Notes: a model not told the origin generated them from the letters alone. DNA of 64,000 nucleotides from Streptomyces violaceorubidus (GCF_000717995.1 NZ_JODM01000020.1:1-64000); one strand, 5' to 3'; positions 48,986-58,181 are shown, counted from the first letter of the stretch. Translations and numbers: made by a program.

Positions 48986-50140
48986 ATGATCACACGCAGT
49001 CGGCAGGTGGCCCTGGCCCTGACCGCCCTCCTCACCGCGGGCGCGGCCTGTCAGGCCCGCGACCACGAACCGCCGAAACCGCCCGCCCCGGCCCCGCCCG
49101 CCGCCGTCGAGGGCGCCTTCACCCTGGTCGCCTCCGGCGATGTGCTCCCGCACGACTCGATCATCGAGCGGGCGCGCTTCGACGCCGGCGGCACCGGCTA
49201 CGACTTCCGCCCCATGCTCGCAGGCGCCCGGCCCCTCGTCTCGCGCGCCGACCTGGCCCTGTGCCACATGGAGACCATCTACGGCGCCGACGGCGACTAC
49301 AGCGGCTACCCGCTCTTCAAGTCCCCGCCCGAGGTGGCGAAGGCGCTGGCCGCCACCGGATACGACGGCTGCTCCACCGCCTCCAACCACAGCGTCGACG
49401 ACGGCGCGGACGGCATCCGCCGCACCCTGGACGCCCTCGACCGCGCGGGCGTACGGCACGCCGGGACGGCGCGCACCGAGGCCGAGGCCGGCAGCGCGAC
49501 GGTGCTGCGCGCGGGCCGGGCCCAGGTGGCCCACCTCGCCTACACCCTCCACACCAACGGCCACCCGCTCCCCGCCGACCAGCCCTGGGCGGTCGGCCTG
49601 ATCGACGAGGCGCGCATCGTCGAGGACGCGCGGGCCGCCCGGAAGGCCGGCGCCGACGTCGTCGTCGTGTCGCTGCACTGGGGCACCGAGTGGCAGGACG
49701 AGCCCGACCAGGACCAGTTGACCCTGGCCCGGAGCCTGACCGCCGCGCGCACCGGCGACCGCCCCGACATCGACCTGATCCTCGGCACCCACGCCCATGT
49801 CCCGCAGGCCTACGAGAAGGTCAACGGCACCTGGGTGGTCTACGGCATGGGCGACCAGATCGCGGGCGAGATGGTCAACGACCAGGGGATGCGCGATCCG
49901 CGCGGCAACCAGTCGGCCGTCGGCCGCTTCACCTTCGCCCCGCCCGACCGGGCCGGCGAACGCTGGAAGGTGACGAAGGCGGAGTTCGTCCCGCAGCTGT
50001 TCGACGTCGACGCCGGCCGGGTGGTCGACCTCAGCCGCGCGATCGACGAGGGCGCCGACCTGCGCGCCGTGCGCGACCGCATCCGCGACGTGGTGCTCAG
50101 CCGGGGTGCCGCCGAGGACGGACTGGTGATGGGGAAGTAG
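48986..50140 (+). CDS. CapA-family (poly-gamma-glutamate synthesis-like) lipoprotein
   Basis: The 384-residue protein has a lipoprotein signal with lipobox TAGAAC, then a Pro-rich linker and a calcineurin-like metallophosphatase fold: SGDVLPHD, STASNHSVDDGADG, VSLHWGTEWQ and LGTHAHVPQAY. This matches CapA/PgsA-type proteins, which are linked to poly-gamma-glutamate or wall polymers; the role in Streptomyces is unproven. The ATG follows GGAGTGA at 6 bases. The preceding 50 bases are unusually AT-rich and likely hold its promoter. Confidence 0.88.
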   Translation: MITRSRQVALALTALLTAGAACQARDHEPPKPPAPAPPAAVEGAFTLVASGDVLPHDSIIERARFDAGGTGYDFRPMLAGARPLVSRADLALCHMETIYGADGDYSGYPLFKSPPEVAKALAATGYDGCSTASNHSVDDGADGIRRTLDALDRAGVRHAGTARTEAEAGSATVLRAGRAQVAHLAYTLHTNGHPLPADQPWAVGLIDEARIVEDARAARKAGADVVVVSLHWGTEWQDEPDQDQLTLARSLTAARTGDRPDIDLILGTHAHVPQAYEKVNGTWVVYGMGDQIAGEMVNDQGMRDPRGNQSAVGRFTFAPPDRAGERWKVTKAEFVPQLFDVDAGRVVDLSRAIDEGADLRAVRDRIRDVVLSRGAAEDGLVMGK

Positions 50141-50145
50141 GTCAG

Positions 50146-50191
50146 GCGTCCTCCCCGTGGCCGAGGGCGCTCGGCACGGCCCCGAGGACGC
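50146..50191. terminator. Long hairpin between the convergent CapA and permease genes
   Basis: GCGTCCTC (50146-50153) pairs with GAGGACGC (50184-50191), and within the loop CCGTG and CCGAG pair with CACGG and CTCGG. The result is a stable two-level stem located just past the CapA stop, 85 bp from the permease stop. It can end transcription from both sides. Confidence 0.65.
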
Positions 50192-50275
50192 ACACGCAGG
50201 CGGTGACGTCGGCGCCGGGCGAGCGCGTCCGGGGGGAGGGGTGCGTCGATGCCGTTCCCCTGAACGAACCACCCT

Positions 50276-51682
50276 CTAACGCCGCGCCAGCTCCGACTTC
50301 CGGTACGAGTACGAGAAGTAGATCACCAGACCCACCACGAACCACACGGCGAACCGCACCCAGGTCTGCCACTGGAGGAAGGTGATCAGCCAGATCGAGA
50401 AGACGATGCCCAGCGCCGGCACGAACGGCATCCACGGGGTACGGAAGGTGCGCGGCAGGTCCGGCTGCCGGTAGCGCAGCACGATCACCGCCGCGCACAC
50501 CACCACGAACGCCAGCAGGATGCCGATGTTGGTCAGCTCCGCCGCCTCGCCGATCGGCAGGAACCCGGCGATCACCGCCGACGCGACCCCGACGATCCAG
50601 GTGACCCGGGTCGGCACGTGCCGGGTCGGGTGCGTCTTGGCGAACCACTTGGGCAGCAGTCCGTCGCGGGACATCGAGAACCACACACGGGTGACGCCCA
50701 GCATGAACGTGAACATCACCGTCAGGATGCCGATGATGGCGCCCACCGCGATGATGTCGGCCAGCGAGCTGAGCCCCACCGACTTGAACGCCGTCGAGAA
50801 GCCGCTCTCCGGGTCGATGTCCTTGTAGTTCTGCATGCCGGTCAGCACCAGGCAGGCCGCCACGTACAGCACCATCGAGATGACCAGCGAGTAGATGATC
50901 GCTTTCGGCATGTGCCGCTGGGCGTCCTTCGACTCCTCGGCCGCCGTCGACATGGCGTCGTACCCGAAGACCGCGAAGAAGACCGTCGCCGCACCGGTGA
51001 ACGCCCCGCCGACCCCGAACGGGAAGAACGGGTGGTAGTTCGAGCTGTTGATGTGGAAGACACCGACCCCGATCACCAGCAGCACCACCAGCACCTTCAG
51101 CACGACCACGACCATCTCGAAGCGGGCCGCGTTCTTGATGCCCAGCGTCAGCAGGTACGCGATCAGCAGGCACAGCACCGCCGCGAACAGGTCGACCCGG
51201 TGTCCGTCCCCGGTGCCCGGCGCCCCCAGCATCCAGTTCGGCAGATCGGCGCCCATCTCGCCCACCAGGAAGCTGAAGTAGCCCGAGATGCCGATGGCGA
51301 CCACCGCCACGATCGCCGTGTACTCCAGGAGCAGGTCCCACCCGATGAACCAGCCCACCAGCTCGCCCAGGACCGCGTACCCGTAGGTGTAGGCGGAGCC
51401 CGCCTTCGGGATCAGCCCGGCGAACTCGGCGTAGGACAGGGCGGCCGCCGCGCTCGCGACACCGGCGATGAGGAAGGAGATGAGCACCGCCGGACCCGCC
51501 GTGCCGTTGGCGACCGTGCCGGCCAGCGTGAAGATCCCGGCCCCGATGATGCCGCCGACGCCGATCGCGGTCAGCTGCCACAGCCCCAGCGAGCGCGTCA
51601 GGCCCCCGCCGCTCTCCGTCTCCTCGATGTGCTCGATGGGTTTGCGGCGGAGAACACCCTCACCCATGCGGAACCGGGCCAT
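50276..51682 (-). CDS. Amino acid permease (APC superfamily, cationic amino acid transporter-like)
   Basis: The 468-residue protein has about twelve hydrophobic helices and the APC signature GLWQLTAIGVGGIIGAGIFT, then AGLIPKAGSAYTYGYAVLGE and VFFAVFGYDAMSTAAEESKD. Similar proteins are annotated as CAT-type amino acid permeases. The substrate is unknown. ATG at 51682 has GAGGTGAG 5 bases upstream; the longer upstream reading is basic and lacks a site. It is followed by the universal stress protein gene in the same direction. Confidence 0.9.
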   Translation of the reverse strand: MARFRMGEGVLRRKPIEHIEETESGGGLTRSLGLWQLTAIGVGGIIGAGIFTLAGTVANGTAGPAVLISFLIAGVASAAAALSYAEFAGLIPKAGSAYTYGYAVLGELVGWFIGWDLLLEYTAIVAVVAIGISGYFSFLVGEMGADLPNWMLGAPGTGDGHRVDLFAAVLCLLIAYLLTLGIKNAARFEMVVVVLKVLVVLLVIGVGVFHINSSNYHPFFPFGVGGAFTGAATVFFAVFGYDAMSTAAEESKDAQRHMPKAIIYSLVISMVLYVAACLVLTGMQNYKDIDPESGFSTAFKSVGLSSLADIIAVGAIIGILTVMFTFMLGVTRVWFSMSRDGLLPKWFAKTHPTRHVPTRVTWIVGVASAVIAGFLPIGEAAELTNIGILLAFVVVCAAVIVLRYRQPDLPRTFRTPWMPFVPALGIVFSIWLITFLQWQTWVRFAVWFVVGLVIYFSYSYRKSELARR

Positions 51683-51802
51683 GCGCCTCACCTCTTCGTG
51701 AACGGCAAACGGCTGACGGTGGATCATGATGACGCACGCACGTCCGTGACGGAAGTCACGACGCACAACGGACCCAAGAAGCCCGCGGCGGCGCACCCGG
51801 TG

Positions 51803-52264
51803 CTACGGCACCACCGTCACCGGCCAGCGTCCCGCCTTCACCAGCCGCACCGCGACCGAGCCGACGAACCGGTGACCGGCCTGCTCGGAGGCGCCCACCA
51901 CCACCGCGTCCGCCTTCAGCTCGTCGGCCGTCCGCACCAGACCGCTGTACGGGTCGCCGCGGAACGTGTGGAACTCCCAGCGGACGTCGAATATCCCCTT
52001 CACCCGCTCCGTCGCCTCCCGGATCTGGGCCACCAGCTCCTCGGCGATCTCGTCGGTCGTCTCCGCCACCGACGCCCCGAGCGCCGCACCCCCCGCCAGC
52101 ACCGGCTGCACGTACACCACGGCGAGCAGGGCGCCCTGCCGCCTGGCCAGCCCCCCGGCGTAGGCGGCGGCCCGCAACGAGGAGTCGGAGCCGTCCACGC
52201 CGGCGACGATGACCTTCGGCCCGTCCGTGCCGCGTTCGAACTGATGGGAGTGCTGTTCCGTCAC
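51803..52264 (-). CDS. Universal stress protein (UspA family)
   Basis: The 153-residue protein has a single UspA domain: VIVAGVDGSDSSLRAAAYA (Walker-like start), a central strand-helix alternation, and the ATP-binding motif GASEQAGHRFVGSVAVRLV near the C-terminus. It should bind ATP or act as a stress-response protein in the cytoplasm. It lies upstream of the permease in the same direction with 120 bp between, so it may share a promoter (inference). Confidence 0.92.
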   Translation of the reverse strand: MTEQHSHQFERGTDGPKVIVAGVDGSDSSLRAAAYAGGLARRQGALLAVVYVQPVLAGGAALGASVAETTDEIAEELVAQIREATERVKGIFDVRWEFHTFRGDPYSGLVRTADELKADAVVVGASEQAGHRFVGSVAVRLVKAGRWPVTVVP

Positions 52265-52374
52265 GCGGCGAGGCTATCGGAGTACCCGGCGATCTTGAGC
52301 CGGGCGGGTGGTTCCATGCCGCCGCCCCGGTGTTGCTCTGGTGCGGCGCACCACGACCGGGCGACTGATGAGTC

Positions 52375-53214
52375 ATGAAGAAGGACCAGTTGCTCACCCG
52401 CCGCACCCTGCTCACCGGCGTCGCGGCCCTGGGCGCGGCCGGCGCCGGCGGCGCGCTCGCGGCGGGCCTGGGACACGGACCGTCCCCCGCGCCCGCCCCC
52501 GTCCCCGCCCCCGGACCCCCGCAGCGCAGCCCGCTCAAGCCGTCCGCCTACCGCCTCCAGCCGCTGACCGGATACGGCGCCCCGAGGGCCGCGCCCGCCC
52601 GGCCTCCGGTGCGCAGCGAGCCGATCCTGCGCATGACGGGCCGGGGGCGCACCATGATGCTCACCTTCGACGACGGGCCCCACCCCGAGTACACCCCGCG
52701 GATCCTGGACACCCTCGCGAAGTACGAGGTGCGCGCGACGTTCTTCGTGTGCGGGGAGATGGCGGACTACAACCGGGACCTGCTGACCCGGATGGCCGAC
52801 GAGGGGCACGTGGTCGGCAACCACACCTGGTCCCACCCGCTGCTGACGAAACTCTCCCGGCGCCGTATCCGCTCCGAGATGGAGCGCACGAGCGAGGTCG
52901 TCGAGCGGGCCTGCGGCGAGGCGCCCCGCTGGTTCCGGGCCCCGTACGGCGCCTGGAACCGCGCCGCCTTCCGGATCGGCGCGGAACTCGGCATGGAGCC
53001 GCTCGCCTGGACCGTCGACACCCTCGACTGGACGACTCCCGGCACCGGCACCATCGTCGACCGGGTCGAGGAAGGCGCGGCCCCCGGCGTCGTGGTGCTC
53101 TCGCACGACGCCGGGGGCGACCGTTCGCAGAGTGTGCGCGCCCTGCGGCGCTATCTGCCCGAACTCCTCGACTCCGGATACCACCTCACCGTTCCCCGGC
53201 GGCGCCTGATCTGA
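52375..53214 (+). CDS. Exported polysaccharide deacetylase (NodB family)
   Basis: The 279-residue protein has a Tat-like signal (TRRTLLTGVAALGAAGAGGA), a Pro-rich linker, and a NodB domain with metal ligands in MLTFDDGPHPEYTP (Asp-Asp) and NHTWSHPLLTKLS (His, His), then RAPYGAWN and VLSHDAGG. It removes acetyl groups from a wall glycan or peptidoglycan (family knowledge). All active-site motifs are intact. It is convergent on the sortase gene. Confidence 0.92.
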   Translation: MKKDQLLTRRTLLTGVAALGAAGAGGALAAGLGHGPSPAPAPVPAPGPPQRSPLKPSAYRLQPLTGYGAPRAAPARPPVRSEPILRMTGRGRTMMLTFDDGPHPEYTPRILDTLAKYEVRATFFVCGEMADYNRDLLTRMADEGHVVGNHTWSHPLLTKLSRRRIRSEMERTSEVVERACGEAPRWFRAPYGAWNRAAFRIGAELGMEPLAWTVDTLDWTTPGTGTIVDRVEEGAAPGVVVLSHDAGGDRSQSVRALRRYLPELLDSGYHLTVPRRRLI

Positions 53215-53220
53215 CCGCTG

Positions 53221-53236
53221 CCGGCGCGCCCGCCGG
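53221..53236. terminator. Short hairpin between deacetylase and sortase genes
   Basis: CCGGCG (53221-53226) and CGCCGG (53231-53236) form a 6-bp stem with a 4-base loop between the convergent stops. Plausible bidirectional terminator but short. Confidence 0.45.
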
Positions 53237-53248
53237 GCCGGGGCACCC

Positions 53249-53914
53249 TCAGCGGATCTCGGCCAGGCGGGCGAAGGCGACGACGTTGCCGTCGTAGCCG
53301 TTCTGCTTGGTGAAACCGCCGCCGCAGGTGATGACCCGCAGTTCCGCGCCGCCCTTCGCGCCGTAGACCCGGTCGCCGGGGAAGTTGTCCTTCTCGAAGA
53401 CCTCGATGCCGTAGATCTCGAACACCGCCGTCCTGCCGTCCTGGCGGTGCACTTCCACCTTGTTTCCCTTCTTCAGGGCGCCGAGCCCGTAGAAGACGGC
53501 GGGTCCCTGCTCGTTGTCGACGTGGCCGACCACGACCGCGGTGCCCTTTTCCCCCGGGGACACCGCGCCGGTGAACCAGCCCGCCAGGTTCGGGTCCTCG
53601 GGCGGCGGCGCGTCGACCCACCCGTCCGCGTCCAGACCGATACCCATGACCGGCGCGTCGACCTGGATGGCGGGGATCGAGACCCGGTCCGGCACCGAGT
53701 ACGGCAGCGGCGCGACGCCGGGGGAGGCGCCGTCGGCGGCGGCCGCGCGGGTGTCCGAGGCGGCGGCCGACGCGGGCTGCGGAGGGCCCACGTCGAATTC
53801 CCCGGAGCCGTTGCGGATGAGCGCGAGACCGGTCAGCAGAACAAGCGCTATCACGCCCCAGGGAGCGCGCTTCCTCCGCCGCTCCTCCTCTTCGGCCAAC
53901 TCGGAGTCGTACAT
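53249..53914 (-). CDS. Class F sortase
   Basis: The 221-residue protein has a cytoplasmic N-terminus, one membrane helix (about 18-33) and a sortase domain with H131 in VVVGHVDNEQGP, catalytic C197 in RVITCGGGFTKQ and R216 near the end. Class F sortases in streptomycetes anchor surface proteins to peptidoglycan. Two related exported proteins with a C-terminal helix and arginine tail lie 0.3-1.5 kb away and could be substrates, although neither has a canonical LPxTG. Start at 53914 follows GAGGGGAAGGCG. Confidence 0.9.
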   Translation of the reverse strand: MYDSELAEEEERRRKRAPWGVIALVLLTGLALIRNGSGEFDVGPPQPASAAASDTRAAAADGASPGVAPLPYSVPDRVSIPAIQVDAPVMGIGLDADGWVDAPPPEDPNLAGWFTGAVSPGEKGTAVVVGHVDNEQGPAVFYGLGALKKGNKVEVHRQDGRTAVFEIYGIEVFEKDNFPGDRVYGAKGGAELRVITCGGGFTKQNGYDGNVVAFARLAEIR

Positions 53915-54244
53915 TCGCCTTCCCCTCTCGATCCGGCCGTCGCCGGATCATCCGCGCATACGAGCACGCTAAGCGCGGTGCGGGGGACCGGCGACGGGGC
54001 GGCGGCGAACGGGTGGTGCGCGCGTCCTGCCGTGCGCCATCCGGGAGGCGCCCGGCAAGATTTTCTGACGGGGCGTGACCTGCGGCGATATCCACTCGCG
54101 CGGTTTCGGCCCGGCAAGGCGCTCACCAGGACGGACCATTCCCGAAATGCGACTGGGGGCGGGGCAACTGAGGGTCTTTCTGGGAGGCGCTTTCTCGCCG
54201 ATCGACCGGGGACGGGACCCGGGGCGTCTTCCGCGGAGGATCAC
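53915..54244. other. Divergent intergenic region, sortase to surface-protein gene
   Basis: This 330-bp region has no ORF. It must hold promoters for both genes; a GGAGGA site sits at the right end. AT-rich spots near 54056-54066 and 54150-54185 may be promoter parts. No repeat, terminator or RNA motif was recognised. Confidence 0.5.
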
Positions 54245-54739
54245 ATGCGCACCACTCGTGCCCTCGCGGCAGCCGGCGCCGCCGTCGCTGTCCTCTCCCT
54301 GGCCGCCCCCACGGCCACCGCCGGGGGTGACCACAACCAGCCGAGCAACATCGTCGCGCTGCCCAGCGTGATCGCCCGCGGCGGCCAGATGACCGTCACG
54401 GTCGACGGCTGCCCGCAGGGCGGCACCATGACCTCGGACGCCTTCAGGACCACCCACCTGACCCCGGTCAGGGGAGCCAACGAGACGTCCAGGGGCACCG
54501 CCACCATCAGGCAGGACGCCAGGCCGGGCTCCTACGACATCACCGTCAACTGCTCGGGCCGGCGGCTGACCCGGCCGGCGGCCTTCACCGTCATCGGCGG
54601 TGTCCGCGGCGGCCTCGGCGGCAGCAGCTCCGAGGGGGCGACCTCGACCGACATCGCGATCGGCGGCGGGCTCGTCGCCGCGGCCGTCGCCGGTGGCGGA
54701 CTGTTCTGGATGCGCCGCCGCTCCGAGCGGCGGATCTGA
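54245..54739 (+). CDS. Exported surface protein, beta domain plus C-terminal membrane anchor (paralog A)
   Basis: The 164-residue protein has a signal peptide ending near TATAGG, an Ig-like domain (30-115) with paired cysteines in VDGCPQGG and VNCSGRR, a Gly/Ser linker, and a C-terminal membrane helix (GGGLVAAAVAGGGLFWM) ending RRRSERRI. It is homologous in layout to the convergent gene at 54842. The tail resembles a sorting signal but lacks LPxTG, so anchoring may be by the helix alone. GGAGGA precedes the ATG. Role in the envelope is unknown. Confidence 0.78.
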   Translation: MRTTRALAAAGAAVAVLSLAAPTATAGGDHNQPSNIVALPSVIARGGQMTVTVDGCPQGGTMTSDAFRTTHLTPVRGANETSRGTATIRQDARPGSYDITVNCSGRRLTRPAAFTVIGGVRGGLGGSSSEGATSTDIAIGGGLVAAAVAGGGLFWMRRRSERRI

Positions 54740-54765
54740 GCGCCGTCCGCGACCGGAGCACGACC

Positions 54766-54812
54766 GCAGGACTTCGCCCCGGACCCTCGTCGGTTCCGGG
54801 GCGAAGTCCTGC
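54766..54812. terminator. Perfect 18-bp bidirectional terminator
   Basis: GCAGGACTTCGCCCCGGA (54766-54783) and its exact complement at 54795-54812 form an 18-bp stem with an 11-base loop, between the convergent paralogs. It is the longest perfect stem in the window. Confidence 0.92.
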
Positions 54813-54841
54813 GCGGCGGTCCTGCGCGGCTCGGGCCGGGA

Positions 54842-55360
54842 TCAGGCGCGGTCCGCACCGGAACGGCGGCGGGAGAGGTGGTACGCCGTGCCCACCGCCC
54901 CCGCGACGAGCGCCGCGCCCAGCCCGATCTGCTTCAGGTTCGACCCAGAGACGCTGCCGCCCTCCCCGGCGTGCACGCCCTTGGAGTGCCAGGGCTCGTC
55001 GGACGGGTGGTGCGAGCCGCCGCCCGCGATGGTCAGGTCCACGGTGCCCGTCTTGTCCCGGCAGGCGAACGTCACCCGGTAGACCGCCCCGCGCCGGGCG
55101 TCCCGGTCGACCCGCGCCGTCGCCGACGACTCGTCGCGGGGGATGGTGACCGTGTCGAACACCGGCGACGTCACCGTGACCCGCCCGTGGCAGCCGGCGG
55201 CGGTACGGCCCACCCCCAGCGTGACCTCGCCGCCGGGCGCCACGGTGGCGGGGCTGACGGTGAAGCCGAACGTGTCCGAGCCCACGGCCCCGGCCGGTAC
55301 GCAGGCGGAGAGGGCGGCGCCGCCCAGCAGTGCGACCGAGGCGACGGGTATCGCGCGCAT
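54842..55360 (-). CDS. Exported surface protein, C-terminal membrane anchor (paralog B)
   Basis: The 172-residue protein has a signal peptide with SACVPAGA (a possible lipobox-like Cys), an Ig-like domain with paired cysteines in RTAAGCHGRVTV and VTFACRDKTG, a Gly/Ser linker, and a C-terminal helix (LGAALVAGAVGTAYHL) ending SRRRSGADRA. It is the same design as the convergent paralog 0.1 kb away. The start at 55360 has GGAGGA at 6 bases. Clustering with a sortase suggests a wall-linked function (inference). Confidence 0.78.
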   Translation of the reverse strand: MRAIPVASVALLGGAALSACVPAGAVGSDTFGFTVSPATVAPGGEVTLGVGRTAAGCHGRVTVTSPVFDTVTIPRDESSATARVDRDARRGAVYRVTFACRDKTGTVDLTIAGGGSHHPSDEPWHSKGVHAGEGGSVSGSNLKQIGLGAALVAGAVGTAYHLSRRRSGADRA

Positions 55361-55559
55361 GGTCAATCCTCCGGATCCCCGAGGAGCAGCGGCGGACCTG
55401 TTCCGCTCGCGCCAGGTATGCACCTCGATGTCCGAAACGCTAGGAAGCCGTGCACATCACCGCGATCGCAGTCGCGCGAATGGGGCAAGCGTGTGGGCCG
55501 GTCAGGGGACGGTGACGGCGTGTCGGCCGCCGCCGTCCCCGGTGCCGTGTCCGTACCGG

Positions 55560-56324
55560 TCAGTCCCCGGCGCCCGGGAACAGGCTCAGGAACGGATCGG
55601 TCGACGCGGCGACACCCCGGCTGAAGGGTGCGTCGAAGTCCCAGATCAGGAAGAGCAGGAAGGCGATCAGCGCGGAGAACAGCCCCGCGAGGACCAGTTC
55701 GCGGGTCGTGCGCCGGATCTGGAGGGCGAAGACCATCCCGACGGTGACGACGGCCCCGGCGATCAGCCCGAACCACACCACCCCCGGCATGGTCGCCCCG
55801 GTGGACTGCGCGCGGGAGTTGCGGGCCTGGTCCGCGAGGGCCACCTGGTCGACGAGGGGCTGGTACGCCTGCGCCTCGAAGTCCGACCTCGGCTCGTAGT
55901 CGGTGACGTCCGCGCGGACGCGGTCGAGCAGTTCGGTGCCGCGGTCGGTGAGCTCGCCGTGGTCGGCCATGACCTTCCACTCGGTGGTGACGACGTGTCC
56001 GACATAGGCGTTGACATCCGCCCGGATGCGGTCACGGACGTCGGGCGGGTAGACCCGGGCCCGTTCCGAGATCTCGTGCAGCGCGACGGCCTCCGTCTGC
56101 ACGTCGGCCTGGGCCGCGCTGCGCGCCTCCCAGACACCGGCGATGGCCAGGCCCAGGACGATGGCGTACACCACGCCGATCCACATGGTCATGTACTCGA
56201 TGACGTCCGGCGTCTCGGTGATGTCCTCGTCGTCGGACGCGGTGCGGTGGCGCAGGAGGGTGACGATGACCACCACGACACAGGCGGCGAGCATCGCGAG
56301 GGTGAGAACAAGCCATTCCGGCAA
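55560..56324 (-). CDS. DUF4239 (bestrophin-like) membrane protein
   Basis: The 254-residue protein has two N-terminal membrane helices, the family text MTMWIGVVYAIVLGLAIAGV, a long helical extracytoplasmic or cytoplasmic part with HEISERARVYPPDVR, and two C-terminal helices ending in LFLIWDFDAPFSRG. DUF4239 proteins are related to bestrophin-like channels; function unproven. I prefer a TTG start at 56324, which has GGAGG 7 bases upstream, over a GTG at 56351 within the previous gene. It follows the proline-rich gene by 16 bp and is likely co-transcribed. Confidence 0.85.
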   Translation of the reverse strand: MPEWLVLTLAMLAACVVVVIVTLLRHRTASDDEDITETPDVIEYMTMWIGVVYAIVLGLAIAGVWEARSAAQADVQTEAVALHEISERARVYPPDVRDRIRADVNAYVGHVVTTEWKVMADHGELTDRGTELLDRVRADVTDYEPRSDFEAQAYQPLVDQVALADQARNSRAQSTGATMPGVVWFGLIAGAVVTVGMVFALQIRRTTRELVLAGLFSALIAFLLFLIWDFDAPFSRGVAASTDPFLSLFPGAGD

Positions 56325-56340
56325 GGGAGGCCTCCAGGGA

Positions 56341-56964
56341 TCAGCGCGCACGGAGCGCGGCGACGGCGACCACCGCGGGCACCGTGATGAGCAGGACGAA
56401 GACGAGCGGCGACGTGGTCCCGCGCGAGGACCGCTGGGGCGGCCGGGCGGTGCGGTGGCGCGGATAGTGCACCGGGCTGAGCGAGGGACGGGGCGTGACC
56501 GAGGGAGCGGGCGCGGGCACCGCGGGGCGGACCGGCGGCGGGGTGGGACGGGGCGTCGGGGTCGGCGTCGGTGTGGGCCGGGGCGGCGCCGGCCGTGCGC
56601 GCGGGGGCGGGGGCGGCGGTTCGGGCCTGGGCGTCGGCGGTTCGGGCCTCGGCGGCTTCGGCGCGGGGGGCGGTGGGGGAGTCGGCTCGGGCGGGGGAGG
56701 CGGAGGAGGCGGAGGTGTGGGCGTAGGAGTGGGTGTGGGCGTCGGGGTGGGCCTCGGGCAGGGCGGGATGGTGGGCCAGGAACGGCTCCCGGCGACCGCC
56801 ACCGCGTCGGTGCCGTCCGGTCCGGTCGACGCGTACGCGCAGGCGTCGGCCTGCGCCGCTCCTGCCGGTATGCCGACGAGGGTGAACGTCAGCGTCACCA
56901 GGGCCAACACCCGTCCGGCGGCGGCGGATCGGGTCGGTTCGGGTCCATGCACGACGCAGATCAT
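56341..56964 (-). CDS. Exported proline-rich protein with C-terminal membrane helix
   Basis: The 207-residue protein has a signal-like segment (residues 18-40, RVLALVTLTFTLVGIPAG), then a two-cysteine short domain, then a long Pro/Thr/Arg-rich rod (about 70-165), and a C-terminal membrane helix (LVFVLLITVPAVVAVAAL). It would be a stretched surface protein held in the membrane. I do not recognise a family. The start is uncertain; the ATG has a weak site. It lies directly before the DUF4239 gene, suggesting joint function. Confidence 0.65.
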   Translation of the reverse strand: MICVVHGPEPTRSAAAGRVLALVTLTFTLVGIPAGAAQADACAYASTGPDGTDAVAVAGSRSWPTIPPCPRPTPTPTPTPTPTPPPPPPPPPEPTPPPPPAPKPPRPEPPTPRPEPPPPPPRARPAPPRPTPTPTPTPRPTPPPVRPAVPAPAPSVTPRPSLSPVHYPRHRTARPPQRSSRGTTSPLVFVLLITVPAVVAVAALRAR

Positions 56965-57233
56965 GAAGCCTGGCGCAGCGTCCCACGCCCGAGTGCCCGG
57001 CGATTGCCCCGAAGGAGGGACATGGGGCCATCAGGGGTTTGACGACGCAGGACCCGCTCACGCGGGAGCACGGAAACCTGTGCGAGGGGCCGGGCTCCGC
57101 AGCGGACGGACGGCACCGGTGGGGAAGAAAACCCGCGACCGGTTGAACACAACGGGCTCCCCCGCGCGTACCCAGTGTCGTGCGGCGGCCCAGCAGGGCG
57201 CCCCAACACCTTCGTGACGATCGGGGATTGACG

Positions 57234-58181
57234 ATGAAGACCTCCTGGCGGAGCGCCTCACTCGTGGCGGGCGCCGCGGCGCTGCTGGCGCTGACGACGG
57301 CGTGCGGCCAGGACGGCGGCGGCGCCACCGGAAGCCAGAACGTGGGGGCCACGGCCGCCCCCGGAGACGTCGGCGACCTCGCCACCGGCGCCGGTGACGG
57401 ACTCGGTACCGGCACGGGTGCCGGCCAGGCCCCGGCGAGCGCGCCGGAGCCCGCCGGCAAGCTGTCCGTCTCGGCGAACGCCGAGATCGGCGAGCTGGTG
57501 ACCGACGGAGCGGGCCGCACCCTCTACCGCTTCGACGCCGACACCGCCCAGCCGCCCAAGACGACCTGCGAGAACGACTGCGCCACCCTGTGGCCGCCCG
57601 TGGCCGCGAACGATGCCCTCGCCGGCGAGGGCATCGACGAGGACCTGCTCGGCGAGGTCACCCGGCCCGACGGCACCAAGCAGCTGACGATCGGCGGCTG
57701 GCCCGCGTACCGCTACGCCAAGGACACCGCCGCCGGAGACGTCAAGGGCCAGGGCGTCGGCAAGAAGTGGTACGCGCTGGCCGCGGACGGCAAGAAGGCC
57801 AAGGCCGAACCGGCCGCCGGGCTGTCCACCCGCGAGGACCCGAAGCTCGGCGAGATCGTCGTCGACAAGAACGGCATGACCGTCTACCGCTTCCTGAAGG
57901 ACGAGGCCTGGCCGAAGCCGGTGTCGGCCTGCACCGGCGCGTGCCTGGAGAAGTGGCCGGTCGTGGCACCCGTCGAGGCCGACGACACCGAGGGCGTGGA
58001 GAAGAAGGGGCTGATGAGCTTCACCCGGCCCGACGGCGCGGCCCAGCAGACGATCGACTGCTGGCCCCTCTACACCTTCGCCGGCGACAAGAAGGCCGGG
58101 GACACCAACGGTCAGGGCGTGGGCGGTACCTGGTACGCCGTCAAGCCCGACGGAAAGCCGGTCGGCGCACCGAAGAAGTAG
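57234..58181 (+). CDS. SCO0930-type lipoprotein with two repeated domains
   Basis: The 315-residue protein has a lipoprotein signal (LTTAC lipobox, Cys near 24), a Gly/Ala/Thr linker and then two homologous units of the secreted-repeat family (Pfam Lipoprotein_15): each has a GRTLYRFDAD-like or GMTVYRFLKD-like segment, two cysteines (CENDCATLW and CTGACLEKW) and WYA near the end. S. coelicolor SCO0930 is a recalled homolog and lies close to rmdA there. Function unknown; surface redox or heme-related roles have been suggested for some relatives. ATG at 57234; a terminator follows. Confidence 0.85.
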   Translation: MKTSWRSASLVAGAAALLALTTACGQDGGGATGSQNVGATAAPGDVGDLATGAGDGLGTGTGAGQAPASAPEPAGKLSVSANAEIGELVTDGAGRTLYRFDADTAQPPKTTCENDCATLWPPVAANDALAGEGIDEDLLGEVTRPDGTKQLTIGGWPAYRYAKDTAAGDVKGQGVGKKWYALAADGKKAKAEPAAGLSTREDPKLGEIVVDKNGMTVYRFLKDEAWPKPVSACTGACLEKWPVVAPVEADDTEGVEKKGLMSFTRPDGAAQQTIDCWPLYTFAGDKKAGDTNGQGVGGTWYAVKPDGKPVGAPKK

